From: Sphingobium lactosutens
GTDB taxonomy: Bacteria > Pseudomonadota > Alphaproteobacteria > Sphingomonadales > Sphingomonadaceae
Direction of reading: 5' to 3'
DNA: 64,000 nt
Assembly (NCBI RefSeq): GCF_013393185.1
Contig: NZ_QJQX01000036.1
Span: 124,001 to 188,000 of the forward strand
In this document: in pieces, positions 26,009 through 35,654 of the stretch
Layout of the letters: every line of letters begins with the position of its first letter
Position numbering within the stretch: the first letter of the stretch is position 1
Translations under genes and position numbers: made by a program
Notes under the pieces: model-generated
Told to the model about the DNA's origin: nothing
The model's database searches: none
Seen by the model: the letters and a program-made list of their open reading frames with translations, nothing else

Positions 26009-26440
26009 ATGAAGCCTTATTTAGCCCTCCCAGCGATGCTCTTAACCGTCAGTTGCACATCATCCGAGCAACGACGGCATTTAGAAATTATGGATGCCAT
26101 TGAACATGCTGTTCAAATCCCTTCGGGGGCGGGGCCGATGAGCCAGTTTGCCCGAACCTATAAATACGCTTCACCTACTCGCGTGGTAGCTTTTTATTTT
26201 ATTCCAGATGAAACGACCGATGAGCTTTTTTGCGAGGGCGCTAAAGAAGGCGGGCCAAAAAACGGACAAGTATTGTTAGGTTGTCCGCCTCCTGATGGGA
26301 TGAAGGCGGGAGAGCGGCGCTGGTTGAACAACGACGTTTTTTTGCCAGACATTAATGATGGAGGATGTAATTACATAGACATTGAATATGATCTGAAATC
26401 GAAATTATTTATTCGTGCGGAATGCCACGGCGAAGCTTAG
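26009..26440 (+). CDS. Small lipoprotein of unknown function, low GC
   Basis: The 143-residue protein has a lipoprotein signal (MKPYLALPAMLLTVSC, lipobox LTVSC). The mature part has four further Cys residues (ELFCEG, LLGCPPP, GGCNY, AECHG), enough for two disulfides. The coding sequence is much richer in A/T than its neighbours and uses rare AT-ending codons, suggesting acquisition by transfer. An AGGAGG site precedes the ATG by 12 bp. I do not recognise the family. Confidence 0.72.
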   Translation: MKPYLALPAMLLTVSCTSSEQRRHLEIMDAIEHAVQIPSGAGPMSQFARTYKYASPTRVVAFYFIPDETTDELFCEGAKEGGPKNGQVLLGCPPPDGMKAGERRWLNNDVFLPDINDGGCNYIDIEYDLKSKLFIRAECHGEA

Positions 26441-26563
26441 AGTGTCACTCTGGCTAGTTTCCTTTGGGAAGCTACCATTCCGCTTATCCCCACTTTTGCT
26501 TGAAACCGGACCGTCGCCTACCCACCCATCCCGGCCATATCGCCAAGCTGAGAAAGCGGGCCG

Positions 26564-27541
26564 TCAGCCCGCCGTCTTCAGCCAGTCCGCCACCTTTTCC
26601 GCAATCGCGCGGAAGGCGGCGGCGTGGGCGTCGTCGCCGGCCGCCGGGGGATCGCCAGCGTCGGAGCGGCGGCGGATATCGATCGCCAGCGGGATGCGGC
26701 CAAGGAAGGGCATGGCGAGGTCGCCCGCCGCGCTTTCCGCCCCGCCCTGCCCGAAGGGATCGGACAGTTCGCCGCAATGGGGGCAGGCATAGCCGGCCAT
26801 ATTCTCGACCAGCCCGACCATCGGCACGCCCGCCTGCGCGAACAGGCTGACCGCGCGGGTCGCGTCGATCAGCGCCAGATCCTGCGGCGTGGAGACGATC
26901 ACCGCGCCGGCAGGCTTGTGCTTCTGGACCATGGTCAGCTGGATGTCGCCGGTGCCGGGCGGCATGTCGACGACCAGCAATTCGGTGTCGCCCCATTCGG
27001 CGTCGATCAGCTGGCTCAGCGCATTGCCGACCATCGGCCCGCGCCATGCCAATGCCCGGCCGGGTTCGACCAGATGCGCCATCGACAGCATCGGAATGTC
27101 GGCGACGCCGCTGACGGGCACCAGCTTCTTGTCGCGGGCGATCGGCTTCTGGTCCTCGCTCGCCATGAGCTTCGCCTGCGAGGGACCATAGATATCGGCA
27201 TCGACCAGCCCGACCCTGATCCCCAGCCGCTGGAGCGCCACGGCGAGATTCGCCGACAGGGTGGACTTACCCACGCCGCCCTTGCCCGACGCGACCGCCA
27301 GGATGCGCAGCGGTTTCTTTCCGCCCTGGCGCTCCGCCGTCATGGCGATGCGCACATCGGTGACGCCCGGCACGGTCAGGCCGCCCTCGCGGATCGCGGC
27401 GGCGAGGCCGTCGCGCTTGTCGGGGGCAAGGCCGCCCACATCGAGCGCGATCGTCATCACCCCCTCCTTCACGCGCGGGCTGCTGGCGCGACCATCGGTA
27501 AGGGCAGTCAAACGGGCGGCAAAATCGGCTAGATCGGTCAT
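26564..27541 (-). CDS. apbC: Mrp/ApbC-type Fe-S cluster carrier ATPase
   Basis: The 325-residue P-loop ATPase has an N-terminal DUF59-like/MIP18-type domain (VKEGVMTIALDVGGL), a deviant Walker A motif ASGKGGVGKST, and the cluster-binding CPHC motif near the C-terminus. It loads or transfers 4Fe-4S clusters in the cytoplasm. The start at 27541 is chosen because an upstream extension does not resemble the family. It is divergent from hflK. Confidence 0.93.
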   Translation of the reverse strand: MTDLADFAARLTALTDGRASSPRVKEGVMTIALDVGGLAPDKRDGLAAAIREGGLTVPGVTDVRIAMTAERQGGKKPLRILAVASGKGGVGKSTLSANLAVALQRLGIRVGLVDADIYGPSQAKLMASEDQKPIARDKKLVPVSGVADIPMLSMAHLVEPGRALAWRGPMVGNALSQLIDAEWGDTELLVVDMPPGTGDIQLTMVQKHKPAGAVIVSTPQDLALIDATRAVSLFAQAGVPMVGLVENMAGYACPHCGELSDPFGQGGAESAAGDLAMPFLGRIPLAIDIRRRSDAGDPPAAGDDAHAAAFRAIAEKVADWLKTAG

Positions 27542-27615
27542 GAGGACGCCCTGTAGGAAATATTCGCGGCCATTGGCACTGTTTTTCATGAAAAAGCCTT
27601 CCTATAGAAGACAAC

Positions 27616-28746
27616 ATGAAAAGAATGTTCGGGTGGATGCCCGCGATCGCAGCGATGGTTCAAGGCCCGTGGGGCGGCAAGAATGACGGACCGGACGGGG
27701 ACGGACAGAAGGGCGGCGGCGACAGCGGCCCCCGCAATCCGTGGACCCAGCCGGGCAAGCCTTCGGGCGGGCAGAAGGGTCCGTCGGCGATCGAGGAGCT
27801 GCTGCGCCGGGGCCGCGAAAGCTTCGGCCAGGGCGGTGGCGGCCAGGGCGGCGGCTTTGGCGGCCTGCCCCCGCGTCCCAGCAGCAAGGCGCTGTGGCCC
27901 ATCGCCATCGGCATATTGGTCGTGCTGTGGCTGGTCCTGACCAGCTTCCACCGGGTCGGCCCGCAGGAGCGCGGCGTCGTCACCCTGCTCGGCAAATATA
28001 GCCGGACACTGACGCCGGGCATCAGCCTGACCCTGCCCGCCCCGTTCGAGGCGGTGAGCACGGTCGATGTCGAGGAAATCCGTACCATCGACATCGGGTC
28101 GGTGAGCGCGGAAAGCGAGAATCTGGTGCTGACCGGCGACCAGAATATCATCGACCTCGCCTATTCGGTGCGCTGGAACATCCGCAATCCCGAACTCTAT
28201 CTGTTCCAGCTGTCGGACCCGGATTCGACCGTGCGCGAAGTGGCGGAGAGCGCGATGCGCTCGGTCCTCGCCAGCGTCAGCCTGGACGATGCGCTGGGCG
28301 CGGGGCGCACCACGATCGAACAGCAGGTCGAGCAGCGGATGCAGGAGATACTGGACGGCTACAAATCGGGCATCCGCATCCAGGGCGTCGCGATCAAGCA
28401 GGCCGATCCGCCAACCGCCGTCAACGACGCGTTCAAGGCGGTGTCGGCCGCGCAGCAGACCGCCCAGACCTACCTCAACGAAGCCCGCGCCGCCGCGCAG
28501 CAGGTGACGGCCAAGGCGCAGGGCGAGGCCGCGGCCTTCGACAAGGTCTACGAACAATATAAGCTGGCGCCCGACGTGACGCGCCGCCGCATGTATTATG
28601 AAACCATGGAGGGCGTACTGTCGAACGTCGACAAGACCATCGTCGAGGGCAATAATGTGACGCCCTATCTGCCCCTGCCCGAACTCAAGCGCCGGACGCA
28701 GCAGGCCGCGCCTGCCGAAGCCGGCAACCGCACGGAGGCCCAGTGA
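27616..28746 (+). CDS. hflK: FtsH protease modulator HflK
   Basis: The 376-residue protein has a Gly/Pro-rich cytoplasmic N-terminus, one transmembrane helix (about 94-111, WPIAIGILVVLWLVLTSF) and a periplasmic SPFH/band-7 domain. With HflC it forms the cage around FtsH. The N-terminal start is uncertain, with in-frame ATGs in the first 14 codons. The stop overlaps the hflC ATG as TGATG. Confidence 0.94.
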   Translation: MKRMFGWMPAIAAMVQGPWGGKNDGPDGDGQKGGGDSGPRNPWTQPGKPSGGQKGPSAIEELLRRGRESFGQGGGGQGGGFGGLPPRPSSKALWPIAIGILVVLWLVLTSFHRVGPQERGVVTLLGKYSRTLTPGISLTLPAPFEAVSTVDVEEIRTIDIGSVSAESENLVLTGDQNIIDLAYSVRWNIRNPELYLFQLSDPDSTVREVAESAMRSVLASVSLDDALGAGRTTIEQQVEQRMQEILDGYKSGIRIQGVAIKQADPPTAVNDAFKAVSAAQQTAQTYLNEARAAAQQVTAKAQGEAAAFDKVYEQYKLAPDVTRRRMYYETMEGVLSNVDKTIVEGNNVTPYLPLPELKRRTQQAAPAEAGNRTEAQ

Positions 28747-29591
28747 TGTCCATCCTGCGCCATCCCGTCGCCCTCGCCATGATCGCGCTGGTCGCGCTCA
28801 TCATCCTGGGCAGCACCGTCGCGATCGTGCCGGAAACCAAGCAGGGCGTGATCGTCCGCTTCGGCGAACCCAAGGCCATCGTGAACCGCTATCGCGCTAA
28901 TGAAAGCTTTGGCAGCACGGGCGCGGGCGTGATCCTGCGCATGCCATTCCTCGACCAGGTGGTCTGGATCGACAAGCGCGTCCTGTCGGTGGAGATGGAG
29001 CGGCAGCAGGTGCTCTCGACCGACCAGCTGCGGCTTCAGGTCGACGCCTTCGCCCGGTACCGCATCGTCGATCCGCTGCGCATGTATATCGCGGCGGGCA
29101 GCGAGGAACGGGTGTCCGACGCGCTGCGTCCGATCCTGGGTTCCGCACTGCGCAACGAACTGGGCAAGCGGCCCTTCGCCGCGCTGCTCAGCCCCGAGCG
29201 TGGGCAAGTGATGGACAATATCGAGGCGGGCCTCAATCGCGTCGCGCGCCAATATGGCGCGCAAATCGTCGACGTGCGGATCAAGCGCGCGGACCTGCCC
29301 GACGGCACGCCGCTGGAAAGCGCCTTCACCCGTATGCGCACCGCGCGCGAGCAGGAAGCGCTGACCATCCGCGCACAGGGCGCCAAGCAGGCGCAGATCA
29401 TCCGCGCCGAAGCCGACGCCAACGCCGCGCGCATCTACGCCGAAAGCTATGGCAAGGATCCGAATTTCTACGATTTCTATCGGGCCATGCAGAGCTATCG
29501 CTACACCTTCGCCCCCGACCGGACCGGGCAGACCAATATCATCCTGTCGCCGGACAATGAATTCCTGCGGCAATTTCAGGGGCGACGTTAA
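28746..29591 (+). CDS. hflC: FtsH protease modulator HflC
   Basis: The 281-residue protein has an N-terminal membrane anchor (VALAMIALVALIILGSTVAIV) and an SPFH/band-7 domain with the typical KQGVIVRFGEP and later REQEALTIRAQGAKQAQIIRAEADANAAR coiled region. It partners HflK in controlling FtsH proteolysis. The ATG at 28746 forms a TGATG overlap with hflK. Confidence 0.94.
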   Translation: MSILRHPVALAMIALVALIILGSTVAIVPETKQGVIVRFGEPKAIVNRYRANESFGSTGAGVILRMPFLDQVVWIDKRVLSVEMERQQVLSTDQLRLQVDAFARYRIVDPLRMYIAAGSEERVSDALRPILGSALRNELGKRPFAALLSPERGQVMDNIEAGLNRVARQYGAQIVDVRIKRADLPDGTPLESAFTRMRTAREQEALTIRAQGAKQAQIIRAEADANAARIYAESYGKDPNFYDFYRAMQSYRYTFAPDRTGQTNIILSPDNEFLRQFQGRR

Positions 29592-29622
29592 ACTTTCGTC
29601 ATGATCCTCCATGGATCATTAC

Positions 29623-29648
29623 GGAACCAGCGTCATTCAATGAGGGTT
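29623..29648 (+). promoter_or_regulatory. Possible ECF-type (EcfG-like) promoter for the protease gene
   Basis: GGAAC and GGTT are separated by 17 bp, close to the alphaproteobacterial general-stress consensus GGAAC-N16/17-CGTT. It lies 79 bp before the GTG start of the DegP-type protease. One of four -10 bases differs from consensus. Confidence 0.35.
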
Positions 29649-29726
29649 AAGACAAGGCGGCGCATGTCGGGGCTTCCCCCAGTCCCGCCTTCCGTTCCTA
29701 CGAAGATTTGAAGAGGACCGTCACGA

Positions 29727-31232
29727 GTGCGTTACGCTTATGCCATCACCGGCGCCCTGCTGCTCGGCGGCACCGCCATTGCCGTCACCACCAGCTCCAA
29801 TGTCGGCGCGCAGGTCGCGCAGAATGAAGGATTGACGGCAGCCGCCCCGGCCGGCGCGCCCGCAAGCCTGGCCGACATGGTCGAGAAACTGCAACCGGCG
29901 GTTGTGAACATCTCCACCAAGCAACGGGTGCAGGTGCAGAATCCCTTCGCCGGAACGCCCTTCGGCGAACTGTTCGGTCAGGGACAGGGCGGCCAGCCGC
30001 AGACCCGCCAGGCCCAGTCGCTGGGTTCGGGCTTCATCATTTCCGCAGACGGCTATATCGTCACGAACAACCATGTGGTGTCGGCCGGTGCAGAAGGCGC
30101 TTCGGTCGAGCAGATCACCGTCACCCTGACCAACAAGGAAGAATATACCGCCAAGCTGGTCGGCCGCGACGCCGCGACCGACATCGCCGTGCTGAAGATC
30201 GAACCGAAGAAGGCGCTGCCCTTCGTCAAGTTCGGCGACAGCACCAAGGCGCGCGTGGGCGACTGGGTGGTCGCGATCGGCAATCCCTTCGCCCTGTCGG
30301 GCACCGTGACCGCAGGCATCATCTCCGCCGTGCATCGCGGCACCGGCGGCACCTACGACAAATTCATCCAGACCGACGCGTCGATCAACCAGGGCAACTC
30401 CGGCGGCCCGATGTTCGACATGCGCGGCAATGTGATCGGCATCAACAGCCAGATCCTGTCACCCTCGGGCGGCAATGTCGGCATTGGCTTCGCGATCCCG
30501 TCGGAACAGGCCGCGCCGATCGTCGACACGCTGCGCAAGGGGCAGAGCATCAAGCGCGGCTATCTGGGCGTACAGATCAGCCCGCTGGGCGAAGACATGG
30601 CCGATTCGCTGGGCCTGGCCAAGAATAGCGGCGAGTTCATCCAGGGCGTCGAGCCGGGCAAGGGCGCGGACAAGGCCGGGATCAAGGCGGGCGACGTGAT
30701 CGTCAGCGTCGCCGGTCAGGAAGTCACCGCCGACCAGAATCTCTCCTCGATCGTCGCCAACCAGCCGATCGGATCACGCGTGCCGATCACGCTGATCCGC
30801 AACGGCCAGCGCATGACGGTGAACGCCGTCGTCGGCGAACGCCCGTCGGAAGACGAACTGAACAGCTTCGCCCAGCAGCAGGGCGACGAGGACTTCAGCC
30901 AGCAGCCGCAAAATCCGGGCAAGGCGACCGACCAGGCGCTCGGCATTTCGGCGATCCCGCTGACGCCCAGCATCATCCGTCAGCTCGGCGTTTCCGCCGA
31001 CACGCGCGGCATCGTCATCACCGCGGTAGACGGATCAACCGATGCCGGCGCCAAGGGCCTGCGTCGCGGCGACGTCATCATCACCGCCAACAACCGCCCG
31101 GTCGCCAGCCAGGCGGATCTGGACGCACAGGTGAAGGCGGTGGCCGGACAGGGCCGCAACGCGATCCTGCTCCAGGTGCTGCGTCGCGGTCAGCCGGCCA
31201 TCTTCCTGCCGGTGCGCCTGCGCGACAAATAA
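29727..31232 (+). CDS. degP: DegP/HtrA-family periplasmic serine protease (Do type)
   Basis: The 501-residue protease has an N-terminal signal/anchor, a trypsin-like domain with catalytic H116 (TNNHVVS), D152 (ATDIAVLK) and S225 (GNSGGP), and two PDZ domains (the first starting near KRGYLGVQIS, the second near LGISAIPLTPS). It degrades or refolds damaged envelope proteins. The start is a GTG preceded by GAAGAGGA. It follows hflKC, forming an envelope protein-quality group. Confidence 0.93.
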   Translation: MRYAYAITGALLLGGTAIAVTTSSNVGAQVAQNEGLTAAAPAGAPASLADMVEKLQPAVVNISTKQRVQVQNPFAGTPFGELFGQGQGGQPQTRQAQSLGSGFIISADGYIVTNNHVVSAGAEGASVEQITVTLTNKEEYTAKLVGRDAATDIAVLKIEPKKALPFVKFGDSTKARVGDWVVAIGNPFALSGTVTAGIISAVHRGTGGTYDKFIQTDASINQGNSGGPMFDMRGNVIGINSQILSPSGGNVGIGFAIPSEQAAPIVDTLRKGQSIKRGYLGVQISPLGEDMADSLGLAKNSGEFIQGVEPGKGADKAGIKAGDVIVSVAGQEVTADQNLSSIVANQPIGSRVPITLIRNGQRMTVNAVVGERPSEDELNSFAQQQGDEDFSQQPQNPGKATDQALGISAIPLTPSIIRQLGVSADTRGIVITAVDGSTDAGAKGLRRGDVIITANNRPVASQADLDAQVKAVAGQGRNAILLQVLRRGQPAIFLPVRLRDK

Positions 31233-31285
31233 GCGGCGCTTGCCGAACCGCCCATGCGCTGTAGAGTGTGGGCGCCATATCAGAC

Positions 31286-31371
31286 CCGTTCGGGCTGAGC
31301 CTGTCGAAGCCCTCTTCTTCGGAAAGAGCGCTTCCTTCGACAGGCCCAGGGCGAACGGGTTTTATTTTTTG
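31286..31371. repeat. Dispersed inverted repeat, type B, with following T run
   Basis: The element repeats the 25819-25913 arms (CCGTTCGGGCTGAGCC and the inverse). Downstream of the protease gene it is followed by a T-rich run, so it may also end that transcript on the plus strand. Confidence 0.7.
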
Positions 31372-31381
31372 GAGTTGCAGC

Positions 31382-33028
31382 ATGAGCGACGGCATCTTCA
31401 TCGGCCTTGGCGCACCGGACAAGCAAGGCCCGGATGGGACCAAGGGCATCCCCCAGACGCTGAACCTGCGCCGCGCCAACCGGCACGGCCTGATCGCGGG
31501 CGCGACCGGCACCGGCAAGACGGTAACGTTGCAGGGCATTGCCGAAAGCTTTTCGGCGCTGGGCGTGCCGGTGTTCCTGGCCGATGTGAAGGGCGACCTC
31601 GCCGGCATTTCCATGGCCGGTTCCCCGACCGCAAAAAATGCCGACAAGCTGGTGTCGCGCGCGGCCGAGATCGGCATCGCCAACTATGCCTATGCCGATA
31701 ATCCCGCCATTTTCTGGGATCTCTATGGCGAGCAGGGTCATCCGATCCGCACCACCGTCAGCGAGATGGGGCCGCTGCTGCTGGCGCGGCTGATGGGCCT
31801 TAATGAAACGCAGGAAGGCGTGCTGTCGATCGCCTTCAAATATGCCGATGAGGAAGGGCTGCTGCTGCTCGACCTCGGCGATCTTCAGGCGATGCTGGCC
31901 TATTGCGCGGAGAATGCCGACACGCTGTCCGCCCAATATGGCAATGTCACCAAGGCCAGCGTCGGTGCGATCCAGCGGCAGCTGCTCCAGCTGGAAAGCC
32001 AGGGCGGCGACCATTTCTTCGGTGAGCCGGCGCTCGACATCCACGACATGTTGCAGGTCGACGAGAAGGGGCGCGGCTACGTCAACGTCCTGGCCGCCGA
32101 CAAGCTGATGCAGAGTCCGAAGCTCTACGCGACCTTCCTCCTTTGGCTGCTCAGCGAATTGTTCGAGACGCTGCCGGAAGTGGGCGACCCGGACAAGCCC
32201 AAGCTGGTCTTCTTCTTCGACGAGGCGCATCTGCTGTTCGACGACGCGCCCAAGGCGCTGACCGACAAGATCGAACAGGTCGTGCGCCTGATCCGCTCCA
32301 AGGGCGTGGGCGTCTATTTCGTGACGCAGAACCCGATCGACATTCCCGAGGATGTGGCCGGGCAACTGGGCAACCGGGTGCAGCACGCGCTGCGCGCCTT
32401 CACCCCCCGCGACCAGAAGGCGATCAAGGCGGCGGCGGACACCTTCCGCATCAACCCCGACCTGAACGTCGAAACCGCGATCACCGAACTCAAGGTCGGC
32501 GAGGCGCTGGTGTCGCTGCTGCAGGAAGACGGGGCGCCCGGCATCGTCCAGCGCACGCTGATCGCCCCGCCCCGGTCGCGCCTTGGCCCGGTCGAGCCGA
32601 AGGAGCGCGCGATCATCCAGTCGATTTCGCCCTGCGCGGGCAAATATGACACGGCCGTCAACCGGGAGTCCGCCGAAGAAATCCTCGCCGCGCGCGGGCA
32701 AGCAGCAGCCGCCGCCGCGCAAGCCTCCAAGGCGCAGGCCGAAGCCGACAAGGCTGCTGCTGCGCAGGCCAAGGTCGAAGCCAAACAGCGCGAGGCAGAA
32801 CTGAAGGAACAGGCGCGGCGCGAGGCGGCAGAGGCGCGCGAAGCCGCCAGACCCGGCGCCTTCGACAAGGCGGTCCAGTCGGCCACCCGCTCGGCCGCTT
32901 CCTCTGTCGGTCGGCAGGTCGCCAATGAACTGGGCCGCGCCGTGTTCGGCGGATCGAGCCGCAAAGCATCGTCAGGCGGCATTGCCGGAAAACTGGTGCG
33001 CGGCATATTGGGCAGCCTGTTCAAATAG
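31382..33028 (+). CDS. HerA-helicase-like ATPase of the YjgR/DUF853 family
   Basis: The 548-residue protein has Walker A GATGTGKT (residues 40-47), Walker [13 protein letters not shown], and the [17 protein letters not shown] region characteristic of this family, then an Ala/Lys/Glu-rich coiled tail and a Gly-rich end. Its cellular role is not established. The ATG at 31382 follows a GGAG site just after the type B repeat; an upstream in-frame extension would translate the repeat and is rejected. Confidence 0.9.
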   Translation: MSDGIFIGLGAPDKQGPDGTKGIPQTLNLRRANRHGLIAGATGTGKTVTLQGIAESFSALGVPVFLADVKGDLAGISMAGSPTAKNADKLVSRAAEIGIANYAYADNPAIFWDLYGEQGHPIRTTVSEMGPLLLARLMGLNETQEGVLSIAFKYADEEGLLLLDLGDLQAMLAYCAENADTLSAQYGNVTKASVGAIQRQLLQLESQGGDHFFGEPALDIHDMLQVDEKGRGYVNVLAADKLMQSPKLYATFLLWLLSELFETLPEVGDPDKPKLVFFFDEAHLLFDDAPKALTDKIEQVVRLIRSKGVGVYFVTQNPIDIPEDVAGQLGNRVQHALRAFTPRDQKAIKAAADTFRINPDLNVETAITELKVGEALVSLLQEDGAPGIVQRTLIAPPRSRLGPVEPKERAIIQSISPCAGKYDTAVNRESAEEILAARGQAAAAAAQASKAQAEADKAAAAQAKVEAKQREAELKEQARREAAEAREAARPGAFDKAVQSATRSAASSVGRQVANELGRAVFGGSSRKASSGGIAGKLVRGILGSLFK

Positions 33029-33062
33029 GGTATAATCTCGCCGAAACAGGGAGATGATCGAG

Positions 33063-33452
33063 ATGAAAGCGACAGCGATCTGGACAATCGGCGCGATGAT
33101 GCTGACGACTACGTCGATTCATGCGCAAACGGTTCGTCCGCGCGATGTCGTGGGGGCCGCGATCGCCAGCGACATTGCTGCCCAGCGCCAGGCCGAACGG
33201 GACGCCAAGCGCTTCCCCTACGCCTCCCCCGGCTATGGCCCGATCGCCACGGCAGCGGCGGCGCGCAACGCCTGCGCGGCCAAGGCGCTCGATCAGGCGG
33301 GGCCGTCGGCAAAGCTCATCGGCCAGGCGCGCGCCAGCACCATGTCGACCGGCTGGGAAGTCGAGGGCGACATCGCCGCGGCGGATGGCGACATTCCCTT
33401 CGTCTGCTCGGTGCGCAACGGGTCCGTGAGCGGCGTCCTGCTGCGGAAATAG
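33063..33452 (+). CDS. Small exported protein of unknown function
   Basis: The 129-residue product has a Sec signal (MKATAIWTIGAMMLTTTSIHAQ) and a mature domain with two Cys residues (ARNACAAKA, PFVCSVRNG) that could form a disulfide. I do not recognise a named family. The second ATG (33063) is preferred over 33054 because GGGAGA lies 8 bp before it. Confidence 0.65.
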   Translation: MKATAIWTIGAMMLTTTSIHAQTVRPRDVVGAAIASDIAAQRQAERDAKRFPYASPGYGPIATAAAARNACAAKALDQAGPSAKLIGQARASTMSTGWEVEGDIAAADGDIPFVCSVRNGSVSGVLLRK

Positions 33453-33919
33453 ATCAGGCCGGGCGGCGGCTTTCGACGCCTGGGGTCATGTGCGGGCACT
33501 TTGCGGCAACCCAATAGCTTCGCCAGAGGCCGGTTAAAAAATCCAACAACAAATTTGGCGCGCGCGGCCAGAACGGGATGACGTTAAACGGACTCAAGCG
33601 ACATCCGTTCGTTTCGAGTGCAGTCGATAAACGCAATAATTGCTCTGTCTTCTCTACTTCAACTGCTTTGCGGATGAAGTTTATCTCGAGTGCCTGCCGA
33701 AGGCTGGCAACCAAAGGACTCGAAGCGAACGGATCAGAGTAAAGTCACTCGCTCTGGCATCCGATTTATCGCTGCACGTTCCAGGCCGGCATAGGATTAG
33801 GGCCTGACGTTGATCCAACCCCGGAGACCACACCCGGATTGGTCGCTCCTGCGCGCAACTTGCCACAGGCCGCGCGACGCTTTACATCACCGCTTCCCCA
33901 TCCCGAAAGGATCGTCGCC
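33453..33919. other. Long intergenic region before the ABC-F gene
   Basis: No protein gene is supported here. The region holds a type A inverted repeat (33605-33735) and, after it, about 180 bp of GC-rich sequence that may be the leader RNA of the ABC-F gene. Confidence 0.5.
33605..33735. repeat. Dispersed inverted repeat, type A, long spacer
   Basis: Arms ATCCGTTCGTTTCGAGT (33605-33621) and ACTCGAAGCGAACGGAT (33719-33735) match at 16 of 17 positions. Inner GATAAAC/GTTTATC arms are also present. It is related to the copy at 4243-4317. Confidence 0.7.
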
Positions 33920-34021
33920 ATGGACATCACCCTGAACGCACAGCCCGCTTGCTCTGCCTTCAGGAAAGTCTTTGTCCATGCCTGCCATCATTCTCTCCAA
34001 TCTCGGCTGGTCCGCGCCTGA
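33920..34021 (+). CDS. Possible 33-residue leader peptide overlapping the ABC-F start
   Basis: An ATG with an AAAGGAT site opens a 33-codon frame that reads through the ABC-F start codon (33978) in another frame and stops at 34021. It would place a translating ribosome over the ABC-F initiation region, as in leader-peptide attenuation known for some antibiotic-resistance ABC-F genes. Real translation is unproven. Confidence 0.3.
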   Translation: MDITLNAQPACSAFRKVFVHACHHSLQSRLVRA

Positions 34022-35654
34022 CGGGACGCCCGTCCTCTCCGGTCTCGATTTCCGTTTCACCTCCGAACGTATCGGCCTGATCGGCCGCAACGGCGTCGGC
34101 AAGTCCACCCTGCTCGCGCTGATCGCGGGCGAGCGCTCCCCCGCGACCGGCAACATCCGGGTCGACGGCCGCTTCGCCACGCTGCGTCAGACGCTGGAGC
34201 CCGATCCCGACCAGACTGTCGCCGACCTGTTCGACGTCCGTAGCGCCCTGTCCCTGCTCGACAAGGCCGAGACCGGCATGGCGACGATCGAGGAACTGGG
34301 GGCGTGCGACTGGACCCTGCCCCCGCGCCTGGCCGATGCCCTGGCGGAGGTCGGCCTGACCGTGGCCGCCACGACCCCGCTCAATCGGTTGTCCGGCGGC
34401 CAGCGCACCCGCGCCGCGCTGGCGGCGGCCGCCTTTACCCGGCCCGACTGGCTGTTGCTGGACGAACCGACCAACCATCTCGACGCCGAAGGCCGGGATG
34501 CGCTCGCCGCGCTGCTGAGGCGCTGGCGCGGCGGCGCGATCGTCGTCAGCCATGACCGCACATTATTGGAGGGGATGGACGCCATCGCCGAACTCACGAG
34601 CCTGGGCATGGCCCGCTATGGCGGCAACTGGTCGGCCTGGCGCGCGCGCAAAGATATCGAACTGGCGGCCACGCATCAGACCCTCGATCATGCCGAGCGC
34701 GAAGCCGCAACACTCGCCCGCAAGACCCAGATCGCGACCGAACGGCAGCAAAGGCGCGACAGCGCGGGTGCACGTCAGGCGGCCAGGGGCGGCATGCCCC
34801 GTATTCTGCTGGGTCGCCGTAAGGAACAGGCGGAGCGGTCCGGCGGCGATGCCACCCGGCGCGCCGAGCGCCAGCGCGCGGAAGTGGAGAGCGCCATCGC
34901 CGACGCCCGCACGAAGATCGAGATCCTCGCCCCGCTGAGCGTCAGCCTTCCTTCCACGCAAGTGCCGTCCGGCCAGATGCTGCTGGCAATCGACGATGTC
35001 ACCGCGGGCCATGATCCCGCCGCTCCGGCGCTCCGCGACATCAGCCTGACCATCACCGGGCCGGAACGGATCGCAGTCACCGGCCCCAATGGCGCGGGCA
35101 AGTCGACCCTGCTCCATCTGGTCGCCGGCCAGATCGCGCCGCTATCGGGCCAGGTCCACCGCCCGGTCGCCACGGCGCTGCTCGATCAGGATGCCAGCCT
35201 GCTGGATCGCAACGCCACCATCGCCGACAATTTCGCCCGGCTGCATCCTGGCGCCACCCGCAACGCGATCCATGCCGCGCTCGCCCGCTTCCGCTTTCGC
35301 GCCGACCTGGCGTTGCAGCAGGTGGCGACGCTGAGCGGCGGGCAAAGGCTGCGCGCGGCGCTGGCCTGCGTGCTGGGCGGAGAGGCGCTGCCGCCGCTCC
35401 TGCTGCTCGACGAGCCGACCAACCATCTCGACCTCGATTCGATCCGCGCGATCGAACAGGGGCTGGCCGCCTATGACGGCGCGCTGCTGGTGGTCAGCCA
35501 CGATCCCGCCTTCCTCGACGCGATCGGGATCACCCGCCGCATCGCCCTTGGTCAGTGCGCAGCGGAAGTATCGACCGGACCGCTGGGGCGCGGCGCCAGC
35601 CATACCAATATGGCGGCGGTGAACAGCACCAGCGACGATATGAAGAAGATGTGA
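33978..35654 (+). CDS. ABC-F family ATPase
   Basis: The 558-residue protein has two ABC cassettes without membrane segments: Walker A GRNGVGKST (36-44) and GPNGAGKST, ABC signatures LSGGQRTR and LSGGQRLR, and paired LLLDEPTNHLD Walker B motifs, joined by a charged linker. ABC-F proteins act on ribosomes. The last 32 or so residues continue past the expected C-terminus into sequence antisense to emrB, giving a 103-bp convergent overlap. Specific role (translation factor or resistance) is not decidable. Confidence 0.88.
   Translation: MPAIILSNLGWSAPDGTPVLSGLDFRFTSERIGLIGRNGVGKSTLLALIAGERSPATGNIRVDGRFATLRQTLEPDPDQTVADLFDVRSALSLLDKAETGMATIEELGACDWTLPPRLADALAEVGLTVAATTPLNRLSGGQRTRAALAAAAFTRPDWLLLDEPTNHLDAEGRDALAALLRRWRGGAIVVSHDRTLLEGMDAIAELTSLGMARYGGNWSAWRARKDIELAATHQTLDHAEREAATLARKTQIATERQQRRDSAGARQAARGGMPRILLGRRKEQAERSGGDATRRAERQRAEVESAIADARTKIEILAPLSVSLPSTQVPSGQMLLAIDDVTAGHDPAAPALRDISLTITGPERIAVTGPNGAGKSTLLHLVAGQIAPLSGQVHRPVATALLDQDASLLDRNATIADNFARLHPGATRNAIHAALARFRFRADLALQQVATLSGGQRLRAALACVLGGEALPPLLLLDEPTNHLDLDSIRAIEQGLAAYDGALLVVSHDPAFLDAIGITRRIALGQCAAEVSTGPLGRGASHTNMAAVNSTSDDMKKM

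Noticed and set aside
33454..33714. 86-codon minus-strand frame in the ABC-F upstream gap
   Set aside because: It covers the type A inverted repeat and has no ribosome-binding site.
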